The notes: generated by a model from the letters alone, not told the origin. DNA of 64,000 nucleotides from Bacteroidota bacterium (GCA_009773455.1 WSXU01000029.1:75362-139361); one strand, 5' to 3'. Positions 24,749 through 34,802 are shown, numbered from the stretch's first letter. Made by a program: numbers and translations.

Positions 24749-25750
24749 TTAATAGTTGTTGATGGTTTCATTCAGTACATCGGTGAATAATTGCTTCAGA
24801 CTGATTCCGACATTGGCTGCCTGGCGGGGTACTATACTGGCTTCGGACAGGCCCGGAATGGTATTCACTTCCAGAAACCAGAACCGGTTTTTTTCTTCAA
24901 AGGAGGCATCGGCCAGAATGTAATCAAATCGCACTATTCCTCGGCAATTCAGTTTCCTGTAAAGCATGGCTGAAATATCACGGCACTCTTTGGACAGGGT
25001 TTCACCGATTGGTGCAGGGGTGATTTCGTCGGCCAGACCCTCGGTGTATTTGGCTTCATAGTCAAACCACTCTTTGTGACTGATGATTTGTGTTAATGGA
25101 AGTACCACCAGCTTGCCATCTTTTTCATAGATACCGCAGGTAATTTCAGTTCCTGGGATAAATTGCTGAATCAGTGTTTCAGAATCAACACTGAATGACT
25201 TCTCAATTGCGGGCAACAGGTCTTCAGCCTGCTTTACTTTCGTGATACCCACACTTGACCCGTTGCTGTTGGGTTTCACGAAACATGGAAGACCTGTGAA
25301 ATTAAGGATTTCGTCCACCATGATCTCGTCACGTTCGTGAAGATACCAGGTCTTTGCTGTGTTAACTCCAAAACGCCCTGCCACTTCATTACAGAAAAAC
25401 TTATTGAACGTTAATGAAGAGGTAACCCTACCACAGGTATTGTATGGGATTTTCATCATATCAAGATATCCCTGAATTTTTCCATCTTCGCCCGGTGTTC
25501 CGTGAATCACAATGAGTGCAGCATCAAAAAAGACCTTTTCCCCCCGGATACTGAGTGTAAAGTCATTCAGATTCACTTCTGATTCCTGGTTTTCTTCATC
25601 AAGGTAAATCCATCTCTTTTCAGTAACCCTGATCAGGAAGATGTTGAAAAGGTCATGGTCGAGATGCCCAGCAACCACTTTGCCGCTTTTAACTGAGATT
25701 TCATACTCTTCGGAATAACCACCGGTAAGCAGAGCGATGTTTTTTTTCAT
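24749..25750 (-). CDS. ddl: D-alanine--D-alanine ligase
   Basis: A 333-residue ATP-grasp ligase that joins two D-alanines for peptidoglycan precursors in the cytoplasm. Motifs: the N-terminal ALLTGGYSEEYEISVKSG, HGTPGEDGKIQG, the ATP-binding LPCFVKPNSNGSSVGITKV, and the C-terminal FLEVNTIPGLSE with metal-binding Glu/Asn. The ATG at 25750 is used; a TTG two codons upstream also fits. A -7 box lies at 25791-25798. It is divergent from the PASTA gene, an arrangement I know from other Bacteroidia where ddl, PASTA and rluD cluster. Confidence 0.97.
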   Translation of the reverse strand: MKKNIALLTGGYSEEYEISVKSGKVVAGHLDHDLFNIFLIRVTEKRWIYLDEENQESEVNLNDFTLSIRGEKVFFDAALIVIHGTPGEDGKIQGYLDMMKIPYNTCGRVTSSLTFNKFFCNEVAGRFGVNTAKTWYLHERDEIMVDEILNFTGLPCFVKPNSNGSSVGITKVKQAEDLLPAIEKSFSVDSETLIQQFIPGTEITCGIYEKDGKLVVLPLTQIISHKEWFDYEAKYTEGLADEITPAPIGETLSKECRDISAMLYRKLNCRGIVRFDYILADASFEEKNRFWFLEVNTIPGLSEASIVPRQAANVGISLKQLFTDVLNETINNY

Positions 25751-25790
25751 ATTCAACCTGAAATGTATGGGTTCTGATTGTTTTCAAATA

Positions 25791-25798
25791 CAAAATTA
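25791..25798 (-). promoter_or_regulatory. -7 promoter box for ddl
   Basis: Minus-strand TAATTTTG, 41 bases before the ddl ATG, matching TAnnTTTG. Confidence 0.5.
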
Positions 25799-25836
25799 AT
25801 GACAATTTGCCTTTTCGCTGGCCCGTCAATTATTTA

Positions 25837-25844
25837 TATCTTTG
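25837..25844 (+). promoter_or_regulatory. -7 promoter box for the PASTA-T9SS-rluD unit
   Basis: TATCTTTG, 91 bases before the PASTA ATG and 38 bp from the divergent ddl box. The two promoters share one short intergenic interval. Confidence 0.6.
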
Positions 25845-25934
25845 CTCACTGAGCAATAAATTGCCACCGGCAAAGTTAATAATCCTGACCAGCCGGGCAA
25901 ACAATGCCCGGACAATAAGGTTAACCAGTTTTGC

Positions 25935-26768
25935 ATGAATTTTACTGAGTTTATTCAAACGAGAGTTTTTGTCAGACATTTCATCATCTCGGTGGTACTG
26001 TCCACTGTTATAATTGCTTTTGTAATCAGCATGCTCAAATGGTATACCCATCACGGGGAATCAGTTACTGTTCCGTCTCTGGTTGGGTTGACACCATCAC
26101 AGATAGAACAGCTTGAAACCATAGAGAATTTCGAGGTCATTGTTGTCGATTCAGTATTTGATTCAAGACAACCCAAGGGATCGGTTATAATTCAGGAACC
26201 ATTGCCCGGGTCGCATGTGAAAAAACACAGGAAAATATACCTGACAACGGTAGCATTGTTACCGGAACAGGTAAGCATGCCAAGCCTGGTAGATCTGACA
26301 CTCAGGCAGGCCAGTTCAACACTTGAAACCTATGACCTGATCCTTGGCGGCATAAGTTATGTTCCGGATATAGCTGCCAACGCAGTTTTAGGGCAGTTTT
26401 TCAAAGGCCGTGAAATTGCCCCCGGAACGCCCATTCTCAAAGGGTCGGTGATCTCTCTCAGGGTGGGCCAGAGCATGGGCAACGGGAAGTTTCAGTTGCC
26501 TTTCCTACTTGGGAAGACAAGATCTGAAGCTTTGCTGATTCTTGAAAGATATTACCTGACACCCGGAGAGGAAGTATTTGAAAATGATGCAGATCCTGAA
26601 ACAGCAAGGGTTTTCAGCCAGAGTCCTGCATTTTCAAAAGGACTGATGGTGAATGCAGGTCAACCGGTAAACCTTGTTTACAGGGATCCTGCAGTTTTTG
26701 ATTTTGAATCATTTCTTGAAATGATGGGTGCCGATACCCTTGATATGCAGCAGGATACTCTGTTTTAG
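25935..26768 (+). CDS. membrane-anchored protein with three PASTA domains
   Basis: A 277-residue protein: a short cytoplasmic N-terminus, one membrane helix (about 15-37) and three PASTA domains, each starting with a VPSLVGLT-like phrase (about 48, 113 and 185). PASTA domains bind muropeptides or beta-lactams in other bacteria. There is no kinase domain, as in many Bacteroidota. The C-terminal tail is acidic. Its neighbours ddl and rluD suggest a cell-envelope or growth-linked role, but the function in this phylum is unproven. Confidence 0.9.
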   Translation: MNFTEFIQTRVFVRHFIISVVLSTVIIAFVISMLKWYTHHGESVTVPSLVGLTPSQIEQLETIENFEVIVVDSVFDSRQPKGSVIIQEPLPGSHVKKHRKIYLTTVALLPEQVSMPSLVDLTLRQASSTLETYDLILGGISYVPDIAANAVLGQFFKGREIAPGTPILKGSVISLRVGQSMGNGKFQLPFLLGKTRSEALLILERYYLTPGEEVFENDADPETARVFSQSPAFSKGLMVNAGQPVNLVYRDPAVFDFESFLEMMGADTLDMQQDTLF

Positions 26769-26816
26769 TCTTGTAAAGGTCATGAAGTGCCGTTTGTGAA
26801 TTAAGATAAAACCATA

Positions 26817-28823
26817 ATGAAAAGGCTTCTTCCATTCGCTATATTGATTATTCTTTTGTCCGGTACAATTTACGGGCAGGAAGTGATTACTGGTCTGCAG
26901 GTTAATCCTCAGGTTAAGAAAAAGGCTTTGCAGGAAAAATCTGTGCGTACCCCTGTAAATCCGCTTTCGCTTCCCTTTTTTGATGACTTTTACCGGCCAT
27001 CGGTTTTCCCTGATCAGAGTCTCTGGTCTGATTCAGATGCATTCATCAGCAATGATTATGCTGTAAACCCGCCTACCGTTGGGGTTGCTACGCTCGATGC
27101 CATCAATAATCTTGGCAGGCTCTACGAAAACGCCAGTGAGTTCCCCTATATGGCAGATTACCTGACTTCTCAGCCCATCAGGCTCGATTCGGTATTCTCC
27201 CCGGTACCCCGTAAGTTAACCAGGGCCGATTCAATTTACTTCAGTTTCTATTATCAGCCACAGGGTTATGGAAATGTTCCTGCAAAGTCTGATTCACTGG
27301 TGCTTGAGTTTCTGGCACCCGGTGAAACCACCACCCTTATCGTTCCTGCCGACACCATTATCAGCGGTGGCGACACACTCATTAATCCTGCCGACACCAT
27401 AGTACTCGAAGGTTGGGTCAAGGCATGGAGTACCGCCGGACTGAGCCTGGATGATTTTTATTCGGAGGACAGTTCATGGTTCAGGCAGGTGATTGTCCCG
27501 GTGACGGATAGCGCGAGGTACTATACGAAGGAATTCCGTTTCCGTTTCCGTAATTATGCGAGTTTATCAAGCAGTATACTGCCCGACTGGCAGAGCAACG
27601 GCGATCAGTGGAATATTGATTACGTGTATCTGAATACAGGACGGGGCATAAATGACACGCTGCACAGGGATGTAGCTTTTGCAGCAAAAGCGCCTCAAAT
27701 GCTGAGTCATTACACATCAATGCCTTACAACCAGTATCGTGCTAATTTTATTGAAGAGATGCGCGATTCTATTGACCTGAAAATCACCAATCTCGACGGA
27801 GTTGCCTATAATGCTTCTTACCGGTATGAGGTATCGAGGGACTATCAGCCACCATTCAAGGAATACGTCGGGGGTAATTACTTCATAGCACCATTTACAG
27901 AATCGGGTTATGTCAACCACCAGCCTTTTGCAAAGCCTCCGGTCGATTTTCAGTTTCCGATCGGAACCCAGGAGCGGGTTTACTTTACCACCACTCATAT
28001 CATAAATACCGAAGCCAGTCTTGGCCGTCGCGAAAACGATACCATACGGAATGTGCAGCTGTTTGCGAATTATCTATCCTATGACGATGGTACAGCGGAA
28101 GCCGGCTATGGACTTTCATCCGTTTCGGCACAACTGGCATACCGGTTTGTCCTGAACAGCCCCGATTCGCTGATTGCCATACAGATGTATTTTAACCAGA
28201 CCCTGAAAGACGGGAATGTCAATGATTTTTACCTGAATGTGTGGAACGACTATTTCGGGGAACCGGGGGAACTCATTTACTCTAAATACGGTTATGAGCC
28301 GGCGTATGAAGATAGCCTGAACCAGTATTTTACCTATAAGCCAGACAGTGTAATCCAGATTGAACCGGGCAGATTTCCGAATCTGACTTTCTATGTCGGG
28401 TGGGAGCAGGTTACTTCCGACAACCTGAACCTTGGATTTGACAAAAACAGCGATGCATCCTCCAACATATTTTACCGGAATTTTGGCGGATGGAACCAGA
28501 GCCTTTATAAAGGAGCGCTGATGATCAGGCCGGTCCTTGGGAAAGAGAAGGTCGTTGGTATTCCTGATGAAATAAACCCTGGGAGATTGAGCATCTATCC
28601 TAACCCTACTGGGAGCGGACGGGTGATCATTGATCTCCCTGACGGCAACAAGCCTGCGGTTATGAATACAGCTGTCTATAATTCAACCGGGATCCGGGTT
28701 ATTAACAAACCTTACAGCAGGGAAGAGGATTTTAGCCACCTTCCATCCGGGGTATATATTGTTCAGGTTTCAGATCCTTCCGGGTCAATGACCGGGAGAA
28801 CCAAGCTGCTGATCAACCACTAA
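26817..28823 (+). CDS. large T9SS-exported protein of unknown function
   Basis: A 668-residue protein with a signal peptide (LSGTIYGQ), a long beta-rich middle without recognisable catalytic motifs (SLPFFDDFYRPSVFPDQSLW is a typical opening of Bacteroidota surface proteins with a jelly-roll module), and a T9SS type A sorting tail in the last 80 residues (LSIYPNPTGSGRVIIDLP to LLINH). It lies 48 bp after the PASTA gene and 12 bp before rluD, so it is probably in the same transcript. I do not recognise a specific family. Confidence 0.85.
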   Translation: MKRLLPFAILIILLSGTIYGQEVITGLQVNPQVKKKALQEKSVRTPVNPLSLPFFDDFYRPSVFPDQSLWSDSDAFISNDYAVNPPTVGVATLDAINNLGRLYENASEFPYMADYLTSQPIRLDSVFSPVPRKLTRADSIYFSFYYQPQGYGNVPAKSDSLVLEFLAPGETTTLIVPADTIISGGDTLINPADTIVLEGWVKAWSTAGLSLDDFYSEDSSWFRQVIVPVTDSARYYTKEFRFRFRNYASLSSSILPDWQSNGDQWNIDYVYLNTGRGINDTLHRDVAFAAKAPQMLSHYTSMPYNQYRANFIEEMRDSIDLKITNLDGVAYNASYRYEVSRDYQPPFKEYVGGNYFIAPFTESGYVNHQPFAKPPVDFQFPIGTQERVYFTTTHIINTEASLGRRENDTIRNVQLFANYLSYDDGTAEAGYGLSSVSAQLAYRFVLNSPDSLIAIQMYFNQTLKDGNVNDFYLNVWNDYFGEPGELIYSKYGYEPAYEDSLNQYFTYKPDSVIQIEPGRFPNLTFYVGWEQVTSDNLNLGFDKNSDASSNIFYRNFGGWNQSLYKGALMIRPVLGKEKVVGIPDEINPGRLSIYPNPTGSGRVIIDLPDGNKPAVMNTAVYNSTGIRVINKPYSREEDFSHLPSGVYIVQVSDPSGSMTGRTKLLINH

Positions 28824-28835
28824 GCAGTTTCCTGC

Positions 28836-29920
28836 ATGATCACCGATGACAAATTCGCTGAAGAGCACGAATCGCCTGATTTTATAGACGATGAAAGTGT
28901 CGAGAACGAATTGTTTGAGCATCATCGTATCATTTCTGATAAAGGCCAGGGACTGATCAGGATTGATAAATTCCTGATGATCCGTATTGAGAATGCCTCC
29001 CGCAATAAAATTCAGCAGGCAGCGAGGGCCGGGAACATCCTTGTTAATGGAGAGCCGGTTAAGCCTAACCTAACTATCGGGTAAAACCTCTTGATGTCAT
29101 CTCGGTGGTGATGGCCCATCCTCCCAGGGTGACTGATATTCTGCCTGAAGAGATTCCACTCGATATAGTTTTTGAAGATGAGCACCTCCTTGTGATCAAT
29201 AAAGTTGCTGGTATGGTGGTTCATCCCGGACATGGTAATTATGAAGGAACCATGGTTAATGCCATTCTCTGGCATTTCAGGAATGCCCCGGGGAACAGGC
29301 CGGATGCCATGCCATTGCTCGTTCACCGGATCGATAAAGATACCTCAGGAATTATATTGGTGGCAAAAACTGAAGAAGCCCAGACCAGGCTGGCAAAGAA
29401 TTTCTTCGATCACACCATCGACCGGACCTACCAGGCCATTGTCTGGGGAACTCCGAAAGAAAGTGAAGGAACGGTCACCGGACATGTTGGCCGCAACCTG
29501 AGCAACAGGCTGGTGATGGCAGTTTTTCCTGGCGGGGAACATGGAAAACATGCCGTGACCCATTATAAAGTATTAAGAAGTTTCGGCTATGTCAGCCTGA
29601 TCGAATGCCGGCTTGAAACCGGACGCACTCACCAGATCAGGGCGCACATGAAACACATCGGACATCCGCTTTTCAGCGATGAGCGCTATGGTGGCAGCCG
29701 GATACTGAAAGGAACGACCTCAGGTTCGTATAAGAAGTTTGTAGAAAATTGTTTCGAGCTACTGCCCAGACAAGCCCTTCATGCGAAATCGCTTGGTTTT
29801 GTGCATCCGGTTTCACGGGCAAAAATGTTTTTCGACTCACCTTTACCCGAAGATATGAGTTCGGTGCTGATGAAATGGGAGGCATATATTTCCGGCCGGA
29901 CAAAAGAAGATCAGGCATAG
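28836..29920 (+). pseudogene. rluD: RluD-type pseudouridine synthase, frameshifted by a 5-bp duplication
   Basis: Two frames together make one RluA/RluD-family enzyme. The first (28836-29084) has the S4 RNA-binding domain (RIDKFLMIRIENASRNKIQQ to ILVNGEPVKPN) and then hits a stop. The second continues with YRVKPLDVISVVMAHPPR and the catalytic domain with HRIDKDTSGIILVAK (catalytic Asp) and GRTHQIRAHMKHIGHPLFSDERYG to the stop at 29920. At the break, CCTAA is present twice in tandem (29064-29073); removing one copy restores the frame exactly. The enzyme makes pseudouridines in helix 69 of 23S rRNA. It may be a real mutation, a reversible slippage site or a sequencing error. Confidence 0.9.
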
Positions 29921-30172
29921 GTTAGCAGGGGAATTCTGCTTCAGGGTCTTTTTTCTTCAGCCCTTATTTTTTCCTCACAGGTATTATAACGGTGTATTCA
30001 AGCAGTTATCGATTCTGATTTTCTGCTTCATGCTGATGGAATTTACTTTACACTGATACCTCCGGTTCACTGCATGCTTATTCTGTGATGAATCATCTCT
30101 AAGGAATCGAACTGAAATCCAGGAACAGGTCGCTTTAACCAGACCAAATTTTTTTTTAGTTGGCGATTTTGC

Positions 30173-30180
30173 TACATTTG
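30173..30180 (+). promoter_or_regulatory. -7 promoter box for 30199..30723
   Basis: TACATTTG lies downstream of the first in-frame start at 30160, which shifts the likely translation start to the TTG at 30199 and gives a leader of about 12 bases. Confidence 0.5.
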
Positions 30181-30198
30181 CACCATACTGGACCTGAA

Positions 30199-30723
30199 TT
30201 GAAACGAAATGTTGCCATATTACTCACTTTGATTGTCTGTTTTAATACAGTCGGTTACTTCTTTGTATTCAAAGCAAAGGAATTGCATATCAAATCTGAA
30301 GTTAAAAAGTTAATAAAGGAATCAGTTCCTGAAACACAACTCATCAGAATCAGACTGACGCAGGGAAATAAGTTTGACTTTATCTGGATACATGAAAAGG
30401 AATTCCGGTATAAGGGAAGTATGTATGATATTGTCAAGAGAATGGCAGTTTCTGCCGGTGTAACTGATTACTATTGTATTCAGGACGATAAGGAAACCGG
30501 ACTATTCAGGAATCTGAATACTTTTGTTAAAGGAATGATGAATGGAAACAATCAGACTGCCAAGGTAAACAATCTGTTTTCTTTGTTTCTTTCAGGGCTT
30601 TTCCCTCCGGAAAACTATAGTGTAAATTTTATTCCTGTTACCAGTACCCAGAGATTTGGTTTTAATGCTGTTTTATACTCCTACCTGAATTTTTCAGATA
30701 TCCCGCATCCACCGAAAAACTGA
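30199..30723 (+). CDS. conserved membrane-anchored protein of unknown function
   Basis: A 174-residue protein if translation starts at the TTG at 30199, giving LKRNVAILLTLIVCFNTVGYFFVF as an N-terminal signal anchor. The body (about 25-174) is a mixed domain with DFIWIHEKEFRYKGSMYDIV and YYCIQDDKETGLFR, seen to my knowledge in Bacteroidota proteins encoded beside TonB-dependent receptors. It is 98 bp upstream of such a receptor in the same direction. A frame start at 30160 exists but lies upstream of the -7 box, so it is rejected. Function unknown. Confidence 0.7.
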   Translation: MKRNVAILLTLIVCFNTVGYFFVFKAKELHIKSEVKKLIKESVPETQLIRIRLTQGNKFDFIWIHEKEFRYKGSMYDIVKRMAVSAGVTDYYCIQDDKETGLFRNLNTFVKGMMNGNNQTAKVNNLFSLFLSGLFPPENYSVNFIPVTSTQRFGFNAVLYSYLNFSDIPHPPKN

Positions 30724-30821
30724 CATTGATTTGTGTATACAATGCCCGGTTGCAAACATACATGCGGCTGCATTGCTGTTATAATCAACTCAAATAAGTG
30801 TCAAATTTTATTCGGATTAAT

Positions 30822-33239
30822 ATGAGAATTAAAATATTCCTGACTATTGCGGCCCTTCTGTTTTTGTTTGCCGCACAGGCCCAGAAAGTAACTGTTATAG
30901 ATGACATTACAGGACAGGTTCTGACCAATGTAACCATTTTCAATAAAAGCAAAAATTTCACTGCCACAACCAATACGAAAGGGCAGATTGATATTACCAA
31001 AGCAGGAGTGACTGATAGTCTGTTTTTCAGGCATCTGGGTTATAAGACGATGGCTTTTACCCCCGGAATGCTCAAGGAGATGAAGTTTGTAGTTGTCATG
31101 AAAGCGCTTAACCTCAGTCTTGATGCTGTGGTTATTTCAGCCAACCGGTGGGAACAGGAAGATCGTGAAATACCTCACCGCATTGAGACAATATCGATGC
31201 AGCAGATTGCTTTTGCCAATCCTCAAACTTCTGCAGACCTTCTTCATGCCGGTGGTTATGCGTATATTCAGAAAAGCCAGCTTGCCGGAGGTTCGCCCGT
31301 ATTAAGAGGTTTTGCAACCAACAGGGTAATGCTGGTTGTTGACGGGGTAAGAATGAACAATGCCATTTTTCGTACCGGAAACCTTCAGAATGTGATTTCA
31401 CTTGATGCAGCATCGGTTGAAAGCAATGAGATTATGTTTGGCCCAGGCGCTGTTATGTATGGTAGCGATGCGATTGGCGGAGTAATGGATTTCCACACCC
31501 TGAAGCCAAAGTTTTCCGATAACGGAAAAACGACTTTCAGTGGAAATGTATTTGGGCGTATATCTTCTGCCAATTTTGAAAAATCGGGTCATCTTGATTT
31601 TAATGCCGGGCTTAAGCGCTGGGCTTTTACAACAAGTCTGACCTGGTCTGATTATGATGATTTAGTAGCCGGATCAAACGGGAACAAATACTATCTCAGG
31701 CCTGTTTATCAGAAAACAGTTGACGGTGAAGATGTTGAAGTCAACAATGATGATCCGCAAAAACAGATTTACTCGGGTTATAGCCAGTTTAATGCTTTGC
31801 AGCGTATAAGTTTCAAACCATCGGCAAAATGGTTTTTTGATTATGGTTTTTATTATTCCGAAACATCAGATGCTCCCCGCTATGACAGGTTATATCTTAC
31901 TGATGATGCAGGGAAACTGGTAAACGCTGAATGGTATTATGGTCCCCAGAAATGGATGATGAACCGGCTTGAAGCAAAATTTACCAGCCAGGGGAAACTT
32001 GCAGATGCCATCAGGATTGTTGCTGCACATCAGCTATATGAAGAAAGCCGTCACGATCGGAAAATGAACAATGCTAGACTTCGCAATCAATTTGAAAAAG
32101 TCAATGCTTATTCTTTCAACCTTGATCTGGATAAAAAGCTTGGGGAAGCTGTTTCATTGTTTTACGGTGCTGAAGCGATATATAACCTGGTAAATTCAGA
32201 AGCAAACAGGATTAAGATCGCTGACGGAACAGTTACGCCTACCAATACCCGGTATCCTGATGGGTCTTCCTGGCAGTCTTATGCGGCTTATGTCAACCTC
32301 AAATGGAAACCGGATCCCAAATGGGTTCTCAATGCTGGCTTAAGATATAGTTACATAGCGCTGGAAGCTGATTTTGATACAACAATGTTTCCTTTCCCGT
32401 TTGTGCATGCTTCAGTAGCAAACGGTGCACTTAACGGAAGTTTGGGTCTTACCTATGCTCCGGCTGAAAACTGGCAGTTTTATACAAACCTGTCTTCGGG
32501 TTTCAGATCACCCAACATTGATGATCTCGGAAAAGTTTTTGATTCCGAGCCCGGATCAGTAGTAGTGCCGAACGCCGGATTGGAGCCGGAATATGCGTTG
32601 AATGCTGAAGCCGGAACCGCAGTGGTATTTGGGAAATATCTCAAAGCAGATTTGAGTATTTATTATACCCTGCTCGATAACGCACTGGCGCGTCGCGATT
32701 TTAGTTACAATGGTCAGGATAGTATTGATTATGACGGAACATTGAGCAGGGTTCAGGCAATACAGAATATCACCCGGGCCTGGGTAAGCGGAATACAGGC
32801 CGGTATCGAGATTAATCCGGGAATGGGATTTGGGTTGAAAAGCACCCTGAGTTTCCAGAAAGGGGAAGAGCAGAGCGAGGATAGCCTGAAGTATTATCCG
32901 CTTCGTCATGCAGTTCCGCTTTTTGGCAGCACTCACCTTACATACGAAATGCACAGGTTCCGCTTTGATTTCTACGTTGAATACAATGCAGGTATGGATG
33001 CTGAAGATATGCCACTATCAGAGATTACCGATTCAAACCCCTATGCAAAGGATAGTAACGGGAAACCTTTTGTTCCTGCATGGACTACGTTGAATTTCAA
33101 GGCTGCCTGGTTCGTGAATAAAATGTTTACCGTAAATGCTGGTATTGAGAATATTACGGACCAGTTGTACAGGCCATATGCCTCAGGTATCAGTGCCCCT
33201 GGCAGGAACTTTATACTAACATTGAGGGCCCGGTTCTAA
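30822..33239 (+). CDS. TonB-dependent outer-membrane receptor
   Basis: An 805-residue receptor. After the signal peptide (LFAAQAQ) comes a carboxypeptidase-regulatory-like domain (about 20-100, VTVIDDITGQVLTNVTIF), then the plug (about 110-235, with SPVLRGFATNRVMLVVDGVRMNNAIFRTGN and GPGAVMYGSDAIGGVMDFHT), and a 22-strand barrel ending in FILTLRARF with the terminal aromatic residue. It has no SusD partner, so uptake of a metal, haem or siderophore fits better than glycans. The plug phrase with FRTGN resembles haem and copper receptors (HmuR-like), but the substrate is not certain. The ATG at 30822 gives a proper signal peptide. A strong terminator follows. Confidence 0.92.
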   Translation: MRIKIFLTIAALLFLFAAQAQKVTVIDDITGQVLTNVTIFNKSKNFTATTNTKGQIDITKAGVTDSLFFRHLGYKTMAFTPGMLKEMKFVVVMKALNLSLDAVVISANRWEQEDREIPHRIETISMQQIAFANPQTSADLLHAGGYAYIQKSQLAGGSPVLRGFATNRVMLVVDGVRMNNAIFRTGNLQNVISLDAASVESNEIMFGPGAVMYGSDAIGGVMDFHTLKPKFSDNGKTTFSGNVFGRISSANFEKSGHLDFNAGLKRWAFTTSLTWSDYDDLVAGSNGNKYYLRPVYQKTVDGEDVEVNNDDPQKQIYSGYSQFNALQRISFKPSAKWFFDYGFYYSETSDAPRYDRLYLTDDAGKLVNAEWYYGPQKWMMNRLEAKFTSQGKLADAIRIVAAHQLYEESRHDRKMNNARLRNQFEKVNAYSFNLDLDKKLGEAVSLFYGAEAIYNLVNSEANRIKIADGTVTPTNTRYPDGSSWQSYAAYVNLKWKPDPKWVLNAGLRYSYIALEADFDTTMFPFPFVHASVANGALNGSLGLTYAPAENWQFYTNLSSGFRSPNIDDLGKVFDSEPGSVVVPNAGLEPEYALNAEAGTAVVFGKYLKADLSIYYTLLDNALARRDFSYNGQDSIDYDGTLSRVQAIQNITRAWVSGIQAGIEINPGMGFGLKSTLSFQKGEEQSEDSLKYYPLRHAVPLFGSTHLTYEMHRFRFDFYVEYNAGMDAEDMPLSEITDSNPYAKDSNGKPFVPAWTTLNFKAAWFVNKMFTVNAGIENITDQLYRPYASGISAPGRNFILTLRARF

Positions 33240-33644
33240 ATCTATGATTAAGTAATCTCAGCATCATATGGGTTTTAGATTCTAAACCTGATTTTGAGCA
33301 ATATTCATGTCCGTATCAGTAAGGATTTTTCTACCTACTGATACGGATTTTTTTTGGCAATAGCCTGCTGGTCAGCTATCTGAATTACTCCATTTGATTT
33401 ATCGGAATTCAAATTCTTGTTGTTTATTATGTTACTGTATTACAGCACAATACAGGATCCATCGTTTATATATACATCTCAATAGCTATTGAATTACTCT
33501 TCGTAAACTGATAGAGGAGATTGTAATATACGTAGAAAGGGTGATTGCAAATACCTGATATATGGTATAATTTCGCAAACATTGTAATAATTACATGTGT
33601 TTAATGTAAAAATATCCATTTTATTTTTTGAAATCTGCTTTTTT
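33240..33644. other. intergenic region, terminator and promoter only
   Basis: No gene is seen. The left part holds the terminator at 33311-33355. A -7-like box TAATTTCG at 33568-33575 (one base off consensus) lies about 70 bp before the next ATG. The middle is AT-rich without clear repeats. Confidence 0.55.
33311..33355 (+). terminator. strong intrinsic terminator after the TonB-dependent receptor
   Basis: CCGTATCAGTA (33311-33321) pairs exactly with TACTGATACGG (33336-33346), 14-base loop, followed by A and eight T. It ends the receptor transcript 70 bp after its stop. Confidence 0.85.
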
Positions 33645-34802
33645 ATGAGAATCAGTGTTATACCCCTTTACTTATTTCACGCATTGTTTTTTCTGTTAGT
33701 GGACCTGCATCCTGCAGGGGCACAGACAATCAATGCAGAATATGAGCGGTTCCGCGCAGGTGACTCAAAATATATACAATCCGGTATGGCCATGTCGCCT
33801 GATAAGACTTTGATCGCAATTGCGACAACACAAAGTTATCCTTTGTATATATTTGACATAGCCAGCCGCAAAGTTATCAGGCAGTTTGATGTGGGAAACT
33901 GGTATGCTGGTTCACGGGTAAGCTGGTCGGCCGGTGGCCGGTACCTGTTGCTTCAGCAACTTTTTTATATAGATTTTGCCAGTAACAAGGACAGGGAAGT
34001 CAATTTTGAAATCGTAGATTCCTATTCAGGAAAAAGCATCCTGCGACTGGATAAGTATCATGATGTAAAGATAACGCCCGATGAAAAGTATGCTGTTGCG
34101 CTGACAGGAAGTAAAATTGAATTTATCGGCTTATCGGATCGGAAATCTGTCCGTTCTTTTTCAGTCGATCATGCAACCAACAGTCTTTGCCTGAGTCCTG
34201 ACGGAAAATATATAGCAGTTTCCGGACGTCCTGATGATCAATTGCTTGCAAGGGATCCCCAGTTCAAAAAGAATAAGAAAGGCCTGAAATTCACGAAAAA
34301 ATACAAACAGGTTGTATCTGTATATAATACGGTTGATCTTTCGCTGGTTGCCACCGTTAATGAATACTATGACAACATATACCGGCTCGAATGGTCGGCT
34401 GACAACCGGTATATTTTCTGTTTGAGCATTCCCCATCTTAAAGCCGCTACAGCAACAGCCGGACGGCAGAATTTCATCAGTGTGATCGATGCCTCCGGAT
34501 TTGTAAGTACACGTACTGTCTTTCCGTCTAATTCAAACTATGAGCCTGATTTCAGGTTGAGTCATGATGGCAGATTCATGGGTGTGGTAAGCTGGGGGAA
34601 ATTTCCGGAGCTGAGGGTTCATGATTTTGAAACAGGACAGGTTTTGCAGCGTTTCGAGATGAGTTCCCGCACGATGGAAGGAATTAATAAGCTTGAATTC
34701 CCAACCGATGGAAGGGTTTTTATAGAGTTTATGCCCGATGACAAATCAATGCTGTCAACTTTTGGGAATCAGCTGTTGTTGTGGCAAATACCGCAGGAGT
34801 AG
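33645..34802 (+). CDS. secreted WD40-like beta-propeller protein
   Basis: A 385-residue protein starting at the ATG at 33645, which begins a signal peptide ending near PAGAQT. The mature protein is a seven-bladed-type propeller with blade phrases such as MAMSPDKTLIAIATT, VSWSAGGRYLLLQQ, VKITPDEKYAVALTG, LCLSPDGKYIAVSG and LEWSADNRYIFCLS. There are no catalytic residues, so a binding or scaffold role is likely. The stop codon is itself part of the first unit of a heptanucleotide array (34797-34929). It may be the first gene of a propeller cluster with 34987..35376 and 35404..37059. Confidence 0.82.
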   Translation: MRISVIPLYLFHALFFLLVDLHPAGAQTINAEYERFRAGDSKYIQSGMAMSPDKTLIAIATTQSYPLYIFDIASRKVIRQFDVGNWYAGSRVSWSAGGRYLLLQQLFYIDFASNKDREVNFEIVDSYSGKSILRLDKYHDVKITPDEKYAVALTGSKIEFIGLSDRKSVRSFSVDHATNSLCLSPDGKYIAVSGRPDDQLLARDPQFKKNKKGLKFTKKYKQVVSVYNTVDLSLVATVNEYYDNIYRLEWSADNRYIFCLSIPHLKAATATAGRQNFISVIDASGFVSTRTVFPSNSNYEPDFRLSHDGRFMGVVSWGKFPELRVHDFETGQVLQRFEMSSRTMEGINKLEFPTDGRVFIEFMPDDKSMLSTFGNQLLLWQIPQE

